A stretch of DNA of 64,000 nt from an uncultured Rubrobacteraceae bacterium. GTDB lineage: Bacteria; Actinomycetota; Rubrobacteria; Rubrobacterales; Rubrobacteraceae. Of this stretch, positions 51,559 to 60,042 are shown piece by piece; the first letter of the stretch is position 1; each line of letters begins with the position of its first letter. Both the position numbers and the translations under genes were made by a program. Under the pieces are notes generated by a model that saw only the letters and a program-made list of their open reading frames with translations, made no database searches and had not been told where the DNA came from. The stretch spans positions 1 through 64,000 of the forward strand of contig CADCVH010000100.1 in the NCBI GenBank assembly GCA_902806085.1. Reading direction: 5' to 3'.

Positions 51559-52497
51559 TCAACCGCCCTGGGAACCCGCGTACTTGTCGGCCAGCAGCTC
51601 GTCTACGCCGGCGAAGCGGAGCCCCGAAGACCGGTAATGGGCGATGATCTCCGGCAGCGCCTCGGCCGTCTGCGGCTTGGTGTCGTGCAGGAGGACCACC
51701 TCGTCTCTCTCTCTTTGCCCCATCTTGTCCGCACGGACGACCCGCCTGACGACGTTCTCGGGCCGGCCATCGAACAGGTAGTCGCGCGGATCGACGGTCC
51801 ACGTCACCACGAAGAGCCCCTGCTCCCGGACGACCTCCCGGAACGCCGGCAGCGCGCCGGGCTCGTCGAAGTAGGGGCTACCGTAAGGCGGTCGCATCAG
51901 GGACATCGGATAGTGATACCCGAGGGCGTCGTCCACGGCCCTCTGGGTGCCCCGCAACTCCCGTCGCATTTGGGCCGGGGTGAGGTCCGCCATGTCGGGG
52001 TGGCTGTAGGTGTGGTTGCCCAGGGCGTGGCCCTCTTCCACGATGCGGCGCAGGAGGCCAGGGTTCTCCGCAACCTGGCGCCCGACCACGAAGAAAGTGG
52101 CCTCAAGCTCTTGCTCCCGCAGCGTGTCCAGGATGCTCGGGGTGACGCCCGGGTCCGGCCCGTCGTCGAAGGTCAGGGAGACCTTCCCCCCCGAGGTGCC
52201 GGTCTCGCCGCCGGTGGCCAGGCTCGGCCACGGGTCCCCGACGGTGGCCGAGGCCCATACCTTGCCCATCTCCGTCAGAGGCGTCTCGGGAGGGGCTGGG
52301 AGGCTCCCGGCCTCTATCGGCAGGATCGGCTCTACGTGCCCCCGTCCGGAGAACGAGCCGCCGCGGGCCAGCTCCCCGAGCCAGACGAGCGTCAGGACGG
52401 AGAGAAGCATCCCGGCAAACACGGTCCATCGCGCCGCGCGGCGACGGCGGCGGGCGCGCCGGAAAGCGTCGGAGGATGCCCCGGAGATACCGATCAT
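51559..52497 (-). CDS. Membrane-anchored polysaccharide deacetylase
   Basis: About 312 residues. A cytosolic basic stretch (FRRARRRRRAARW) and one helix (about 25-45) anchor an extracellular NodB domain: KVSLTFDDGPDPGVTPSILDTLREQELEATFFVVGRQV, EEGHALGNHTYSHPDMADLTPAQMRREL (H-x3-H metal site), MRPPYGSPYFDEPGALP, and DEVVLLHDTKPQTAEALPEII. It should remove acetyl groups from peptidoglycan or another surface glycan. I start at ATG 52497 after GGGCGGGGC. Confidence 0.88.
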   Translation of the reverse strand: MIGISGASSDAFRRARRRRRAARWTVFAGMLLSVLTLVWLGELARGGSFSGRGHVEPILPIEAGSLPAPPETPLTEMGKVWASATVGDPWPSLATGGETGTSGGKVSLTFDDGPDPGVTPSILDTLREQELEATFFVVGRQVAENPGLLRRIVEEGHALGNHTYSHPDMADLTPAQMRRELRGTQRAVDDALGYHYPMSLMRPPYGSPYFDEPGALPAFREVVREQGLFVVTWTVDPRDYLFDGRPENVVRRVVRADKMGQRERDEVVLLHDTKPQTAEALPEIIAHYRSSGLRFAGVDELLADKYAGSQGG

Positions 52498-52914
52498 GCC
52501 CCGCCCGGGGGCGTGCCTCGGGCCCGCGGCCCCAAACCCCGCTACCGGACGCCGGGAAGTCCCCAACCTATACGCCAGACGATCCACGAAAAGTAATACT
52601 AGCCCTTCGGCGAAGGAGCCGTACTCCACCCCCAAATGTGCCACCGGATCGAGAAAACAACCGAGATATCGCGGGCGTCGTCCCCCGTAGGCCGTCTATG
52701 ACGTCGTACCCGAAGGTGCGTCGCGCCCCCTCTTGCCGGCCCAGATCAGGGCCTCGTGCGCGTGCCCCTACGCAGGCTGGGACAACGACGGGGGTAACGT
52801 TCCCGGCGAAGATCCAGGCAAGCGGCGAGGTCGAGGTGTACATCGCGCTTTGGCTGCGCGGGGAAGGGAACGCGCGGTGAGGGGGGGTAGGGCCAAACCT
52901 TGGAAGGCAGACGG
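52498..52914. other. Intergenic stretch with no supported gene
   Basis: Several frames are open here by chance, but none has both a ribosome site and a recognisable protein. The part before about 52900 has normal composition. From about 52900 to 53040 the DNA becomes distinctly richer in A and T. Confidence 0.5.
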
Positions 52915-53028
52915 GTGCGCTATTCAGCAGGACGTATACCTATGTGCCGACACCAGATATGTCGGTCGCCCCTGGCCGATGCTAATAAGGATCACCCGTA
53001 TTATCGTTGGGTATGGGGCTTTGTGTAG
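52915..53028 (+). CDS. Possible 37-residue cysteine-containing peptide
   Basis: GTG 52915 follows GGAAGG with a seven-base gap, a good ribosome site. The frame begins VRYSAGRIPMCRHQICRSPL and ends YYRWVWGFV before TAG. It holds two cysteines four residues apart and an aromatic tail. Codons such as TAT, TCA, GCA, ATA and AAT differ from those of the neighbours. Within it, CCGACA (52947-52952) and TGTCGG (52960-52965) form an inverted repeat that could instead be an operator. No homologue recognised; it may be a small protein, a relic, or chance. Confidence 0.3.
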   Translation: MRYSAGRIPMCRHQICRSPLADANKDHPYYRWVWGFV

Positions 53029-53098
53029 CATGTTGGATATGAGCCTCGGGTAAGCGCCCTTCCGCGCACCCGGGTAAATAAGCCTCGTCTTCCCGGTT

Positions 53099-54268
53099 CT
53101 ATGGCGCGCGGAGTTCGCGCCGGAACTCGCGGGATCGCAGCGTCTCGAAGGCGGCCAGCGCGCACAGCAGCCCCGCGAGGACGGCGAGGGTTACGAGGGC
53201 GGGAACCGATACCGCCAGGGGGACGAGCGCCAAGCAGAGGAGAGTCACCACCAGCCTGGGAACGCTCACGCTGCCGGCGTCGCGCAGCCTGAAGGCGTTG
53301 TGCCCGAGAAGGTAGAGGGCGACGCCGCCGCACAGCGCGACGGCCGGAATGGTTCCCAGGGGATCCCCGACGTGGGCCAGGGTCTGCTTGATGCCGAGGG
53401 CGACGAGAATTATCCCGGCCACCATAGGCAGGTGCAGGTAGCTGTAGGAGTCGCGCGCAAGCCTCGCCCTCTCCGCCCCCTTCGCCGCGGAGAGCCTCCG
53501 ACCGGCGACCAGCATGACGAGGTCGAAGTAGGCCCACCACAGGGCGGCCGCGAGCGCGACCCCGAGCACGGTGGCTATGACGATCCCCGCCCCGATCTCG
53601 AGCCCCGAGGCCCCGACGCCTACCGCCACGATAGACTCGCCCAGGGCGATGATGACTATGAGCCCGTGGCGTTCCACGAAGTGATCGGCGTGGACCCCAA
53701 AGCCCGAGACGCCGCGGACGAAGGACACGGCCAGGTCGACCGCGATCGCCGCGGCCCAGAGCGCGCCCTGGGCCAGGCCGTCCGCGAACCCGGCCGCGAC
53801 CAGCAGCGCCGGGGCTGCCAAGAAGCCCGGCGCAAGCCGGAAGAAGGCCCGTTGCGTCTCAGGCGTGCTGCCGGTGGCGAGCACGGACAGGACCACGTGC
53901 AGGAGCCGCACGACGAAGTAGGCCGCCCCGAAGAGCACCCCGTACTCGCCGAAGGCGTCCGGGACGGCGAGCGAGGCCACGAGCATCGCCGCCATCGCGG
54001 CGAGGATCACCAACCGCGCGGGGATCACCTCCTCTGCCGGCACGGCGTTGGTCAGCCACGAGTAGCAGCCCCACGCCCACCACAAAACCACGAGCAGCGC
54101 GGCGCCCTGCAGCATCCCGACCCACGTGAGGTGGTCGGCGAGGAAGCCGGTCACCTGGGTGAGCGCGAAGACGAAGACCAGGTCGAAGAACAGCTCCAGG
54201 GGAGTAACGCGATGCTCGTTAGAGTCCCCGCCCTCCGTATCCGCGCGCGCTGCGCCCGCCGTGCTCAT
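53099..54268 (-). CDS. Low temperature requirement A (LtrA) family membrane protein
   Basis: 389 residues, about 11 helices. RVTPLELFFDLVFVFALTQVTGFLADHLTW is the LtrA signature near residue 20; WWAWGCYSWLTN, HFVERHGLIVIIALGESIVAVGVG and YSYLHLPMVAGIILVALGIKQTLAH are also family blocks. The biochemical role is unknown beyond a cold-growth link in Listeria. ATG 54268 lies behind a G-rich stretch. Confidence 0.9.
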   Translation of the reverse strand: MSTAGAARADTEGGDSNEHRVTPLELFFDLVFVFALTQVTGFLADHLTWVGMLQGAALLVVLWWAWGCYSWLTNAVPAEEVIPARLVILAAMAAMLVASLAVPDAFGEYGVLFGAAYFVVRLLHVVLSVLATGSTPETQRAFFRLAPGFLAAPALLVAAGFADGLAQGALWAAAIAVDLAVSFVRGVSGFGVHADHFVERHGLIVIIALGESIVAVGVGASGLEIGAGIVIATVLGVALAAALWWAYFDLVMLVAGRRLSAAKGAERARLARDSYSYLHLPMVAGIILVALGIKQTLAHVGDPLGTIPAVALCGGVALYLLGHNAFRLRDAGSVSVPRLVVTLLCLALVPLAVSVPALVTLAVLAGLLCALAAFETLRSREFRRELRAP

Positions 54269-54431
54269 CCGATGCCCCCCTGTCGCCCTCTTGCCTTTGC
54301 GCCCATAGGCGTATTCTGGCACTAGCGGCGAGGCCCTTATACCGCCCAAACGTCCAGGTCCGCAAGATGTTTTGGGTGTTCCGGCCAGCGGGCGAAGCGC
54401 GAACGTGGCGGGGGGTTGGATCTCGCCGTCC

Positions 54432-55079
54432 ATGGGGAACCATGCTGCCATGGGCCACGTGGTGCTTTTGGGCGATTCCGTCTTCGACAACGCCGCCTAC
54501 GTGGCGGGGGCGCCCGACGTCGTCCGGCAGGTGCGCCAACGGTTGCCACCCGGGTTCAAAGCGACGCTGGCGGCCGTCGACGGGAGCACGACGGGGGACG
54601 TTCGCCGACAACTTCGGCGCGTGCCCGACGACGCGACGCACCTGGTTTTGAGCGTCGGCGGCAACGACGCGCTGGGCAGCAGCGACTTCCTCAGCACGCC
54701 CGCCCGCTCCACCGCCGAAGCGCTCTCGGGGCTTGCCGACATCGCAGACGCGTTCGAGCGCGAGTACCGCTCCATGTTGGCGGAGGCGATCTCGCCCGGA
54801 GTACCCACGGCGATCTGCACCGTCTACTACCCGCGCTTTCCCGATGCGGCGTTGCAGAAGGTGGCGGTCGCGGGGCTGACGGTGTTCAACGATTGCATAG
54901 TTCGCGCGGCGTTCACCCACGGCCTCCCCCTGCTCGACCTGCGGTTGATCTGCACCGAAGCAGAGGATTACGCAAACCCGATCGAACCGTCGGCGCGGGG
55001 CGGCGAGAAGATCGCCCGGGCGATAGTTGATCTCGTGGAACGAGGCCCCACCGGGGGCGGAACCCGGGTCTTCACCTAG
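54432..55079 (+). CDS. SGNH/GDSL-type hydrolase family protein
   Basis: About 215 residues. GHVVLLGDSVFDNAAYV (block I, catalytic Ser), HLVLSVGGNDAL (block III GxND) and TAICTVYYPRF follow SGNH order. At block V the usual DxxH is replaced by NPIEPSARGGEKIA, where Asn and Glu occupy the Asp and His positions; I recall related proteins with the same NPIEPS segment, so this looks like a subfamily trait. Ester hydrolysis is therefore uncertain. ATG 54432 or 54450; ribosome sites are weak. Divergent from ltrA. Confidence 0.75.
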   Translation: MGNHAAMGHVVLLGDSVFDNAAYVAGAPDVVRQVRQRLPPGFKATLAAVDGSTTGDVRRQLRRVPDDATHLVLSVGGNDALGSSDFLSTPARSTAEALSGLADIADAFEREYRSMLAEAISPGVPTAICTVYYPRFPDAALQKVAVAGLTVFNDCIVRAAFTHGLPLLDLRLICTEAEDYANPIEPSARGGEKIARAIVDLVERGPTGGGTRVFT

Positions 55080-55288
55080 GCCGGGCGTCCCCCGCAAACC
55101 CCAGGCAAACCCCAGAAGCGAAGATCGGGGCCCCACGGAACCAGACGCTCGGAGCGCCGCCGGGGCCTCCGGAGAGCTTATTGGTCGTGCCCCGTTTTCG
55201 TCGGGGGTTCGAGGGAGAGTGCCTTGGCGAGAGGCAACCCCCGGAGACCACGTTCGCCGAGCCCACTGGAGGGTGGTAAGTTCGCGGG

Positions 55289-56596
55289 ATGGAACCCGGG
55301 GGCGGCGGCCGGAGCCGCGCGAGCATAGCGAATCGCTGGACGGTCGCCGCCGCCGCGGTGGTCATGCAATCGGGGTTCGGTTCGTTGTACGCCTGGAGCG
55401 TCTTTCGCCAGCCGCTCTCGGCGCACTACGGCACCTCCATCACCGCCGTCAACGTCACCTTCTTCGTCGCGGGCCTCGTGTTCGCCATCTCGACCTTCGG
55501 CGCCGGGTTCTTGCTCCGGCGCGTCGGCCCCCGCGCCCTCGGCGTGGCGGGAGGGGTGCTCTTCGGGCTCGGGGTCTTCCTGAGCACCTTCGCCGGGGGA
55601 AGCCTCCCGATCCTGTACGCGACCTACGGCCTCGTGGCCGCGGTCGGGGGCGGGATCGGGCTTATAGCCCCCGTCGTGGTGCTCCCGGGGTGGTTCCCGA
55701 AGAGGCCGGGGCTCGCCTACGGCCTGGCCCTGGTCGGCTTCGGCCTCGGCACGGTCATCAACGTCCCCCTCATCTCGGCCCTCCTCTCGGCGACCGGCGG
55801 GCCCTTCGGGACCTTCGCCGTCCTGGGACCCTGCTACGCGGTCTTGATCGGCGGCGCCGCGTGGTTCCTCAAGGCCCCGCCAGAAGATCGCGGGCCCGCA
55901 AGGCGCGGGCCCCGGGTCGCCGAGGCCGAAACCGGGGGCCACGGGCAGGGGAGCAGCGACGAGGCTAAGGGGGGCTCCTACGATCTTGGCGGGGCCTTGA
56001 GGACGTGGCAGTGGTACGCCATCTGGGCCATGTTCTTCCTGAACACGACCGTGGGGCTCGCGGTCTACTCCGACGCCAGGGCGATAGCCGGCTCGATCGG
56101 CGGGGCAAGCGCCGCCGCGGCCTCGGCCTTCGTGGTCGTCGTCTCCCTGGCGGACACGGCCGGGCGGCTGGTGTGGCCCGTCCTCTCGGACAGGCTCGGC
56201 GGGGCCGGCGTCTTCCTCGCCATGTTCGCCCTTCAGGCCGCCGCCTTCACGCTGATACCGCTGCTCGGGGCCGGCTCGTTCGTGGGATTCTGCGTCCTCG
56301 CCTCGGCCGTGATGTCCTGCTACGGGGGCGGCTACGCGACGATGTCGGCGCTGACCGGGGCCTACTACGGCACCCGGGATATCGGGACGATCTACGGAAG
56401 CATAGTCCTCGCCTCGGGGGTCGCCGGCTTCGGCGCGCCGGTCCTCCTGGCGCGCTCGGCGGACGTGACGGGCTCCTACGCCCCGGCCCTCTACGCCATG
56501 GGGGGGATGATGCTGGTAGGTTGCGCAATACCGTTGGCGCTCAGACCGCCCGACCCCTCGCGCAGGATCGCCAAACCTTTCACGAAGGGTTCGTAA
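55289..56596 (+). CDS. OFA-family MFS transporter (oxalate/formate antiporter-like)
   Basis: 435 residues, 12 helices. GFGSLYAWSVFRQPLSAHYGTSITAVNVTFFVAGLVFAISTFGAG, GGVLFGLGVFLS, PVVVLPGWFPKRPGLAYGLALVGFGLGTVI and WQWYAIWAMFFLNTTVGLAVYSDARAI match the OxlT/OFA group. Members exchange small carboxylates; the substrate here is unknown. ATG start. The gap 55080-55288 shows no gene. Confidence 0.88.
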   Translation: MEPGGGGRSRASIANRWTVAAAAVVMQSGFGSLYAWSVFRQPLSAHYGTSITAVNVTFFVAGLVFAISTFGAGFLLRRVGPRALGVAGGVLFGLGVFLSTFAGGSLPILYATYGLVAAVGGGIGLIAPVVVLPGWFPKRPGLAYGLALVGFGLGTVINVPLISALLSATGGPFGTFAVLGPCYAVLIGGAAWFLKAPPEDRGPARRGPRVAEAETGGHGQGSSDEAKGGSYDLGGALRTWQWYAIWAMFFLNTTVGLAVYSDARAIAGSIGGASAAAASAFVVVVSLADTAGRLVWPVLSDRLGGAGVFLAMFALQAAAFTLIPLLGAGSFVGFCVLASAVMSCYGGGYATMSALTGAYYGTRDIGTIYGSIVLASGVAGFGAPVLLARSADVTGSYAPALYAMGGMMLVGCAIPLALRPPDPSRRIAKPFTKGS

Positions 56597-56632
56597 AGCT
56601 CACCCCTGCGTGGTGACCACCGGCAAAAGCTC

Positions 56633-57292
56633 CTAGCCGCGGCGCATCCTCTCCAGGATCTCATCGATGCGCCGCCCGGCGTCGCTCTTATCTGTGAAAC
56701 CGTAGTAGCCCCCGTCGAGGGACGCCGCCCAGGGCACGATCACGTCGAACTCTAACCCACGGATCAACTCCAGGCTCTCTACGTAGTCTTCGCGATCGCT
56801 CGAATCAAGCAGCGCGGCCACCCACTCGTCTCCTTCGAGCACGATCGAGTCCCCCGTGAAGAGGCTACGGTGCTCCCCCGTGTCCCAGAGAAACGCCGTC
56901 GCCCCGCCCGTGTGACCCGGAATCGGTATGACCTCGAAGTCGTCCCCGAGGGTATGCCGCCCGGAGAACGTTCCATCCACATCGTAGGCCCGGGACACCT
57001 CTTCCTTCTCGTTCTCGTGGGCGTACACCGGCGCGTCGAAGGTGCTCGCGGCCCACGCACCGGCCGCCTCCGCCGCCCACGCCTCGTGGCCGTGGTTCAG
57101 GTACTGCCGCCAGATGCCGCCTCTCTCCCGTATGAAGTCGACCTCCTGCTTGACGGTGTTGCTGCTGTAGACGAGCAGATTGCCCTCGTCGCGCTCCAGA
57201 AGAAAGCTTCGAATCCCGACCGAAGGCGCGAACGACAGGGGTTGCGGCGCGGTGGCGTGTAGCCTCGGTATTACGGTTTCCATGATCTTCAC
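56633..57292 (-). CDS. MBL-fold metallohydrolase
   Basis: 219 residues. The first metal motif is altered: LNHGHEAWAAEA stands where HxHxDH is expected, keeping two His and losing the Asp-His pair. IPIPGHTGGATAFLW (third His), SLFTGDSIVL (bridging Asp) and a late IVPWAA (His replaced) follow. The fold is clear, but the incomplete ligand set makes hydrolase activity doubtful. It is divergent from the DUF2243 gene, with a palindrome in between. Confidence 0.8.
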   Translation of the reverse strand: MKIMETVIPRLHATAPQPLSFAPSVGIRSFLLERDEGNLLVYSSNTVKQEVDFIRERGGIWRQYLNHGHEAWAAEAAGAWAASTFDAPVYAHENEKEEVSRAYDVDGTFSGRHTLGDDFEVIPIPGHTGGATAFLWDTGEHRSLFTGDSIVLEGDEWVAALLDSSDREDYVESLELIRGLEFDVIVPWAASLDGGYYGFTDKSDAGRRIDEILERMRRG

Positions 57293-57379
57293 CCCGGCAT
57301 CTCGTTTTCGCTTCTTCGTACACCCCGAGGATACGACCGGGACGAGGTTTGAGCGCCGTACCCCAGGCTAGTTCCGGAC

Positions 57380-57402
57380 CTGTACCTGCGTACAGGATGT
57401 AC
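57380..57402. promoter_or_regulatory. TGTAC inverted and direct repeat, possible operator
   Basis: CTGTAC-CTGC-GTACAG (57380-57395) is a perfect 6-bp inverted repeat, followed by another TGTAC at 57398-57402. It lies in the 57293-57513 gap between two divergent genes, near the upstream ends of both. Typical of a dimeric repressor site; no regulator gene is nearby. Confidence 0.5.
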
Positions 57403-57513
57403 GGCCAGCCGGCACGAGGTGCGCGACGGGGGGCGTAAAAAGTTCCACTGTTCTTCCGTCGGACCACATCGATACTTCTCGCAGCCGACGAGAGTCTTCG
57501 GTGGAGAGAGAAG

Positions 57514-58047
57514 GTGACCCATGTGGGCGAGCTGACCATCGCTAATACGGGGGAGCACGGCGGCCGGCGGCGTGTCGTGTGGGGCACCGTCATACTCGGC
57601 CTGGGCATCGGTGGCTTCTTCGACGGGATCGTGCTCCACCAGGTCTTGCAGTGGCACCACATGCTAACGGACGTGGAGCCGTTGACCAGTATGTCCAACT
57701 TCGAGTTCAACACCCTTTGGGACGGCCTCTTCCACGTGTTCGCCTACGTCTGCACCCTGGTCGGGATCGCCCTGGTCGGGATCGCCCTGGTGTGGGGCGC
57801 CGACAGGCTACCGGGCTTCCGGTGGCCGACGAAGCTCCTCTTGGGAGGACTTTTGATCGGCTGGGGCACGTTCAACGTGGTGGAGGGCATCGTCGACCAT
57901 CACGTACTGCAGATACACCACGTCCGCTCCGGTCCGAACCAGCTGTGGTGGGACCTCGGGTTCCTCGCCTGGGGCGCGGTTATGCTTGTAGGCGGGCTTG
58001 TACTGATGCGAGCCGGGGACCGAAACGGCAGGCGGCCGGCCGGATAA
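57514..58047 (+). CDS. DUF2243 membrane protein
   Basis: 177 residues, four helices. LGIGGFFDGIVLHQVLQWHHML, NTLWDGLFHVFAYVCTLVGIAL, WGTFNVVEGIVDHHVLQIHHVR and DLGFLAWGAVMLVGGLVL give the paired DGxxLHQxLQWHH / EGxxDHHxLQIHH repeats of DUF2243, whose many histidines suggest metal or heme binding. Function unknown. A short in-frame duplication (LVGIALVGIAL) comes from a perfect 18-base tandem repeat near 57760-57795. GTG start after GGAGAGAGAAG. Confidence 0.9.
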   Translation: MTHVGELTIANTGEHGGRRRVVWGTVILGLGIGGFFDGIVLHQVLQWHHMLTDVEPLTSMSNFEFNTLWDGLFHVFAYVCTLVGIALVGIALVWGADRLPGFRWPTKLLLGGLLIGWGTFNVVEGIVDHHVLQIHHVRSGPNQLWWDLGFLAWGAVMLVGGLVLMRAGDRNGRRPAG

Positions 58048-58206
58048 GGCGGCGGACGCGGGGGAGCGAACCGGGCTCCCGAGGCCTCTTCGGCCGGCGG
58101 GACCCCGACATACTGGTGATACCGCGGGAAGGGACCCAAGGGTGAACGTGCTACAGACGACGTACCCGGCGACGCTCTCGGGGCGGCTTCCCCTCCTCGT
58201 GCGCTG

Positions 58207-58689
58207 ATGGCGAAGCGTCCGAACGTAAGCGCCGGGCTGCTCCTGTTCCGCCGTTCGGGGGACGGGTTGGAGGTCTTCCTCGCCCATCCCGGCGGGCCGT
58301 TCTGGGAGGCACGCGATCTGGGCGCCTGGACGGTACCGAAGGGCCTGGTGGAGGAGGGGGAGGATCCACTGGCGGCGGCCATCCGCGAGTTCGAGGAGGA
58401 GACGGCCATCCGTCCCGAAGGGCCCTTCGTGCCGTTGGGCAGCGTTCGCCAGAAGGCCGGCAAGCTCGTGCACGCCTGGGCGTGGGAAGGGGAAGCCGAC
58501 CCGCGCCGGGTCAGGAGCAACCTGATGCGCGCCGAGTGGCCGCGCGGCTCGGGGCGGTGGCTCACCTTCCCGGAGGTGGACCGGTGCGAATGGTTCGACG
58601 CGCGCAACGCGCGGCGGAAGATCAACCCGGCCCAAGCCGAGCTGATCGACAGGCTGGAGGCTGCGCTCCCTGGCGACGCGACGAGATAG
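58207..58689 (+). CDS. NUDIX hydrolase
   Basis: 160 residues. VSAGLLLFRRSGDGLEVFLAHPGGPFW and WTVPKGLVEEGEDPLAAAIREFEEETAI contain the NUDIX box, with Thr in place of the usual Gly before the last hydrophobic residue (EEETA). This subgroup (PKGxVExGE, then GSVRQKAGKLVHAWA) resembles Ap4A-type and predicted NTP pyrophosphohydrolases. The exact substrate is unknown. It is convergent with the DNA methyltransferase. Confidence 0.88.
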   Translation: MAKRPNVSAGLLLFRRSGDGLEVFLAHPGGPFWEARDLGAWTVPKGLVEEGEDPLAAAIREFEEETAIRPEGPFVPLGSVRQKAGKLVHAWAWEGEADPRRVRSNLMRAEWPRGSGRWLTFPEVDRCEWFDARNARRKINPAQAELIDRLEAALPGDATR

Positions 58690-58806
58690 CCCGCACGGGG
58701 CGCAGAGAGTGACATCCAGGCCTCCTCCTGGTCGCGCGGAGGAGGCACGCTCTACGACCTTACGCCCTTGCTGGGGGCTCCCCACACCCCGACGGCCCGA
58801 TAGGGA

Positions 58807-59616
58807 TCAGGCGCCCGGGCCCAGGGCCCGGATCTCGCGCAGCACGCTGCCCCTCTCGGTCGCCCCGATCCTGCGCGCCGCCAGCTCGCAGAACTCCTCC
58901 TCCAGCTCCGCCCCGACAAAGGAGCGGTTCAGCTCCTTGGCCGCGACCGCCGTCGTGCCCGACCCGCAGAAGGGGTCGAAGACGAGGTCCCCCTCCCCTG
59001 TCGAGGCGAGCAGGGCGCGCCGGACGAGCCTGAGCGGCTTCTGGGTGGGGTGGTATCCGCAGAGCTTCTCGCGCCTCGGCACCGCCGGGATGCGCCAGAC
59101 GGAGGAGAGTTGGCCGCCGGGGTTCGGGCTGTTGACGAGCTCGTAGTTGAAAGTGTGCCCCCTGCCCTTGCTCGCCCAGACGAGCGTCTCGTGGGCGTGC
59201 GTGAAGGCCGTATGGAGGGCGTTCGGGGGCGGGTCGGGTTTCTCCCAGACGACGGAGTTTATGACCTTGAGCCCCAGGGTCTGCAACGCGAACCCGATGC
59301 TGAAGATGGCGTGGTGCGTGCCGCTCACCCAGACGGTCCCGTCCGGCTTGAGCACGCGGCGCGCTTCCTCCAGCCAGCGCACGTTGAACTCGTGGTCCCT
59401 CTCGAAAGAGCCGAGCGAGCGGTCCCACGCGCCTTTATCCACGGGGCCCACACGCCCGTTCTTCAGCGTGACGCCGCCGTTCGAGAGCCGGTACGGCGGG
59501 TCCGCGAAGACGGCGTCCACGCTCCCCGCGGGCATGAGGCGCATGAGCTCGACGCAATCGGCGAGGTAGACCATCGCGCCGGGCTCCCCGTAGCTCTCGA
59601 GCTCCCTCAACCCCAT
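58807..59616 (-). CDS. Orphan DNA (N4-cytosine/N6-adenine) methyltransferase
   Basis: 269 residues, beta-class order. VYLADCVELMRLMPAGSVDAVFADPPYRLSNGGVTLKNGRV carries motif IV (DPPY) first, then a target-recognition region, and VFDPFCGSGTTAVAAKELNRSFVGAELEEEFCELAARRI gives motif I (FxGxG) near the end. The LSNGGVT context resembles the DpnA/MboII-type group. No restriction gene is adjacent. Orphan enzymes of this type may act in gene regulation or defence from restriction; the recognition site cannot be read from sequence. Confidence 0.88.
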   Translation of the reverse strand: MGLRELESYGEPGAMVYLADCVELMRLMPAGSVDAVFADPPYRLSNGGVTLKNGRVGPVDKGAWDRSLGSFERDHEFNVRWLEEARRVLKPDGTVWVSGTHHAIFSIGFALQTLGLKVINSVVWEKPDPPPNALHTAFTHAHETLVWASKGRGHTFNYELVNSPNPGGQLSSVWRIPAVPRREKLCGYHPTQKPLRLVRRALLASTGEGDLVFDPFCGSGTTAVAAKELNRSFVGAELEEEFCELAARRIGATERGSVLREIRALGPGA

Positions 59617-59676
59617 GCCCCGTTTTAGGAACCGCTGGCCCAGACCTTTAACCGGCCGGCGGGCTATAGTGGGGGC

Positions 59677-60018
59677 ATGAGGGAGGGTTTGCCGAACCTC
59701 GTGTACCGGGTGCTCGTGGCCCTCTTCGTGCTCGCCGCCGGCGCGACGGCGCCCTGGGCCTTTCTCTACGCGCGCGACGCGATGGCCGGGGAGGAGCCGC
59801 TAGTCGCCAGACGCTTCGACACCACCGCGAGCCCGCGCCTGACCACCCTGTGTTTCGCGGCCCTGGCCCTCACCTCGGGCGGCCTCCTGTTCGGGCACTG
59901 CAAGAGAACGGACCACTACGGGTCCCCGTTGGAGCTCTTCTTCAGGGTCGTTTTCGGCTTCTCCCGCGCGATGGCCGTCATCTGCCTCCTACCATCCCTC
60001 GTCCAGGCCCCCGGCTAG
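59677..60018 (+). CDS. Small two-helix membrane protein
   Basis: 113 residues. LVYRVLVALFVLAAGATAPWAFLYA and LTTLCFAALALTSGGLLFG are likely membrane helices, with a third weakly hydrophobic stretch near the end. No family recognised. ATG start; divergent from the methyltransferase and convergent with the symporter. Confidence 0.55.
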   Translation: MREGLPNLVYRVLVALFVLAAGATAPWAFLYARDAMAGEEPLVARRFDTTASPRLTTLCFAALALTSGGLLFGHCKRTDHYGSPLELFFRVVFGFSRAMAVICLLPSLVQAPG

Positions 60019-60042
60019 TACCTGGTCTCAGGAGACCGCGCC

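Noticed and set aside
52476-52880. Plus-strand frame of 134 codons in the gap before ltrA
   Set aside because: No ribosome site, no recognisable motif, and its first part is antisense to the polysaccharide deacetylase start.
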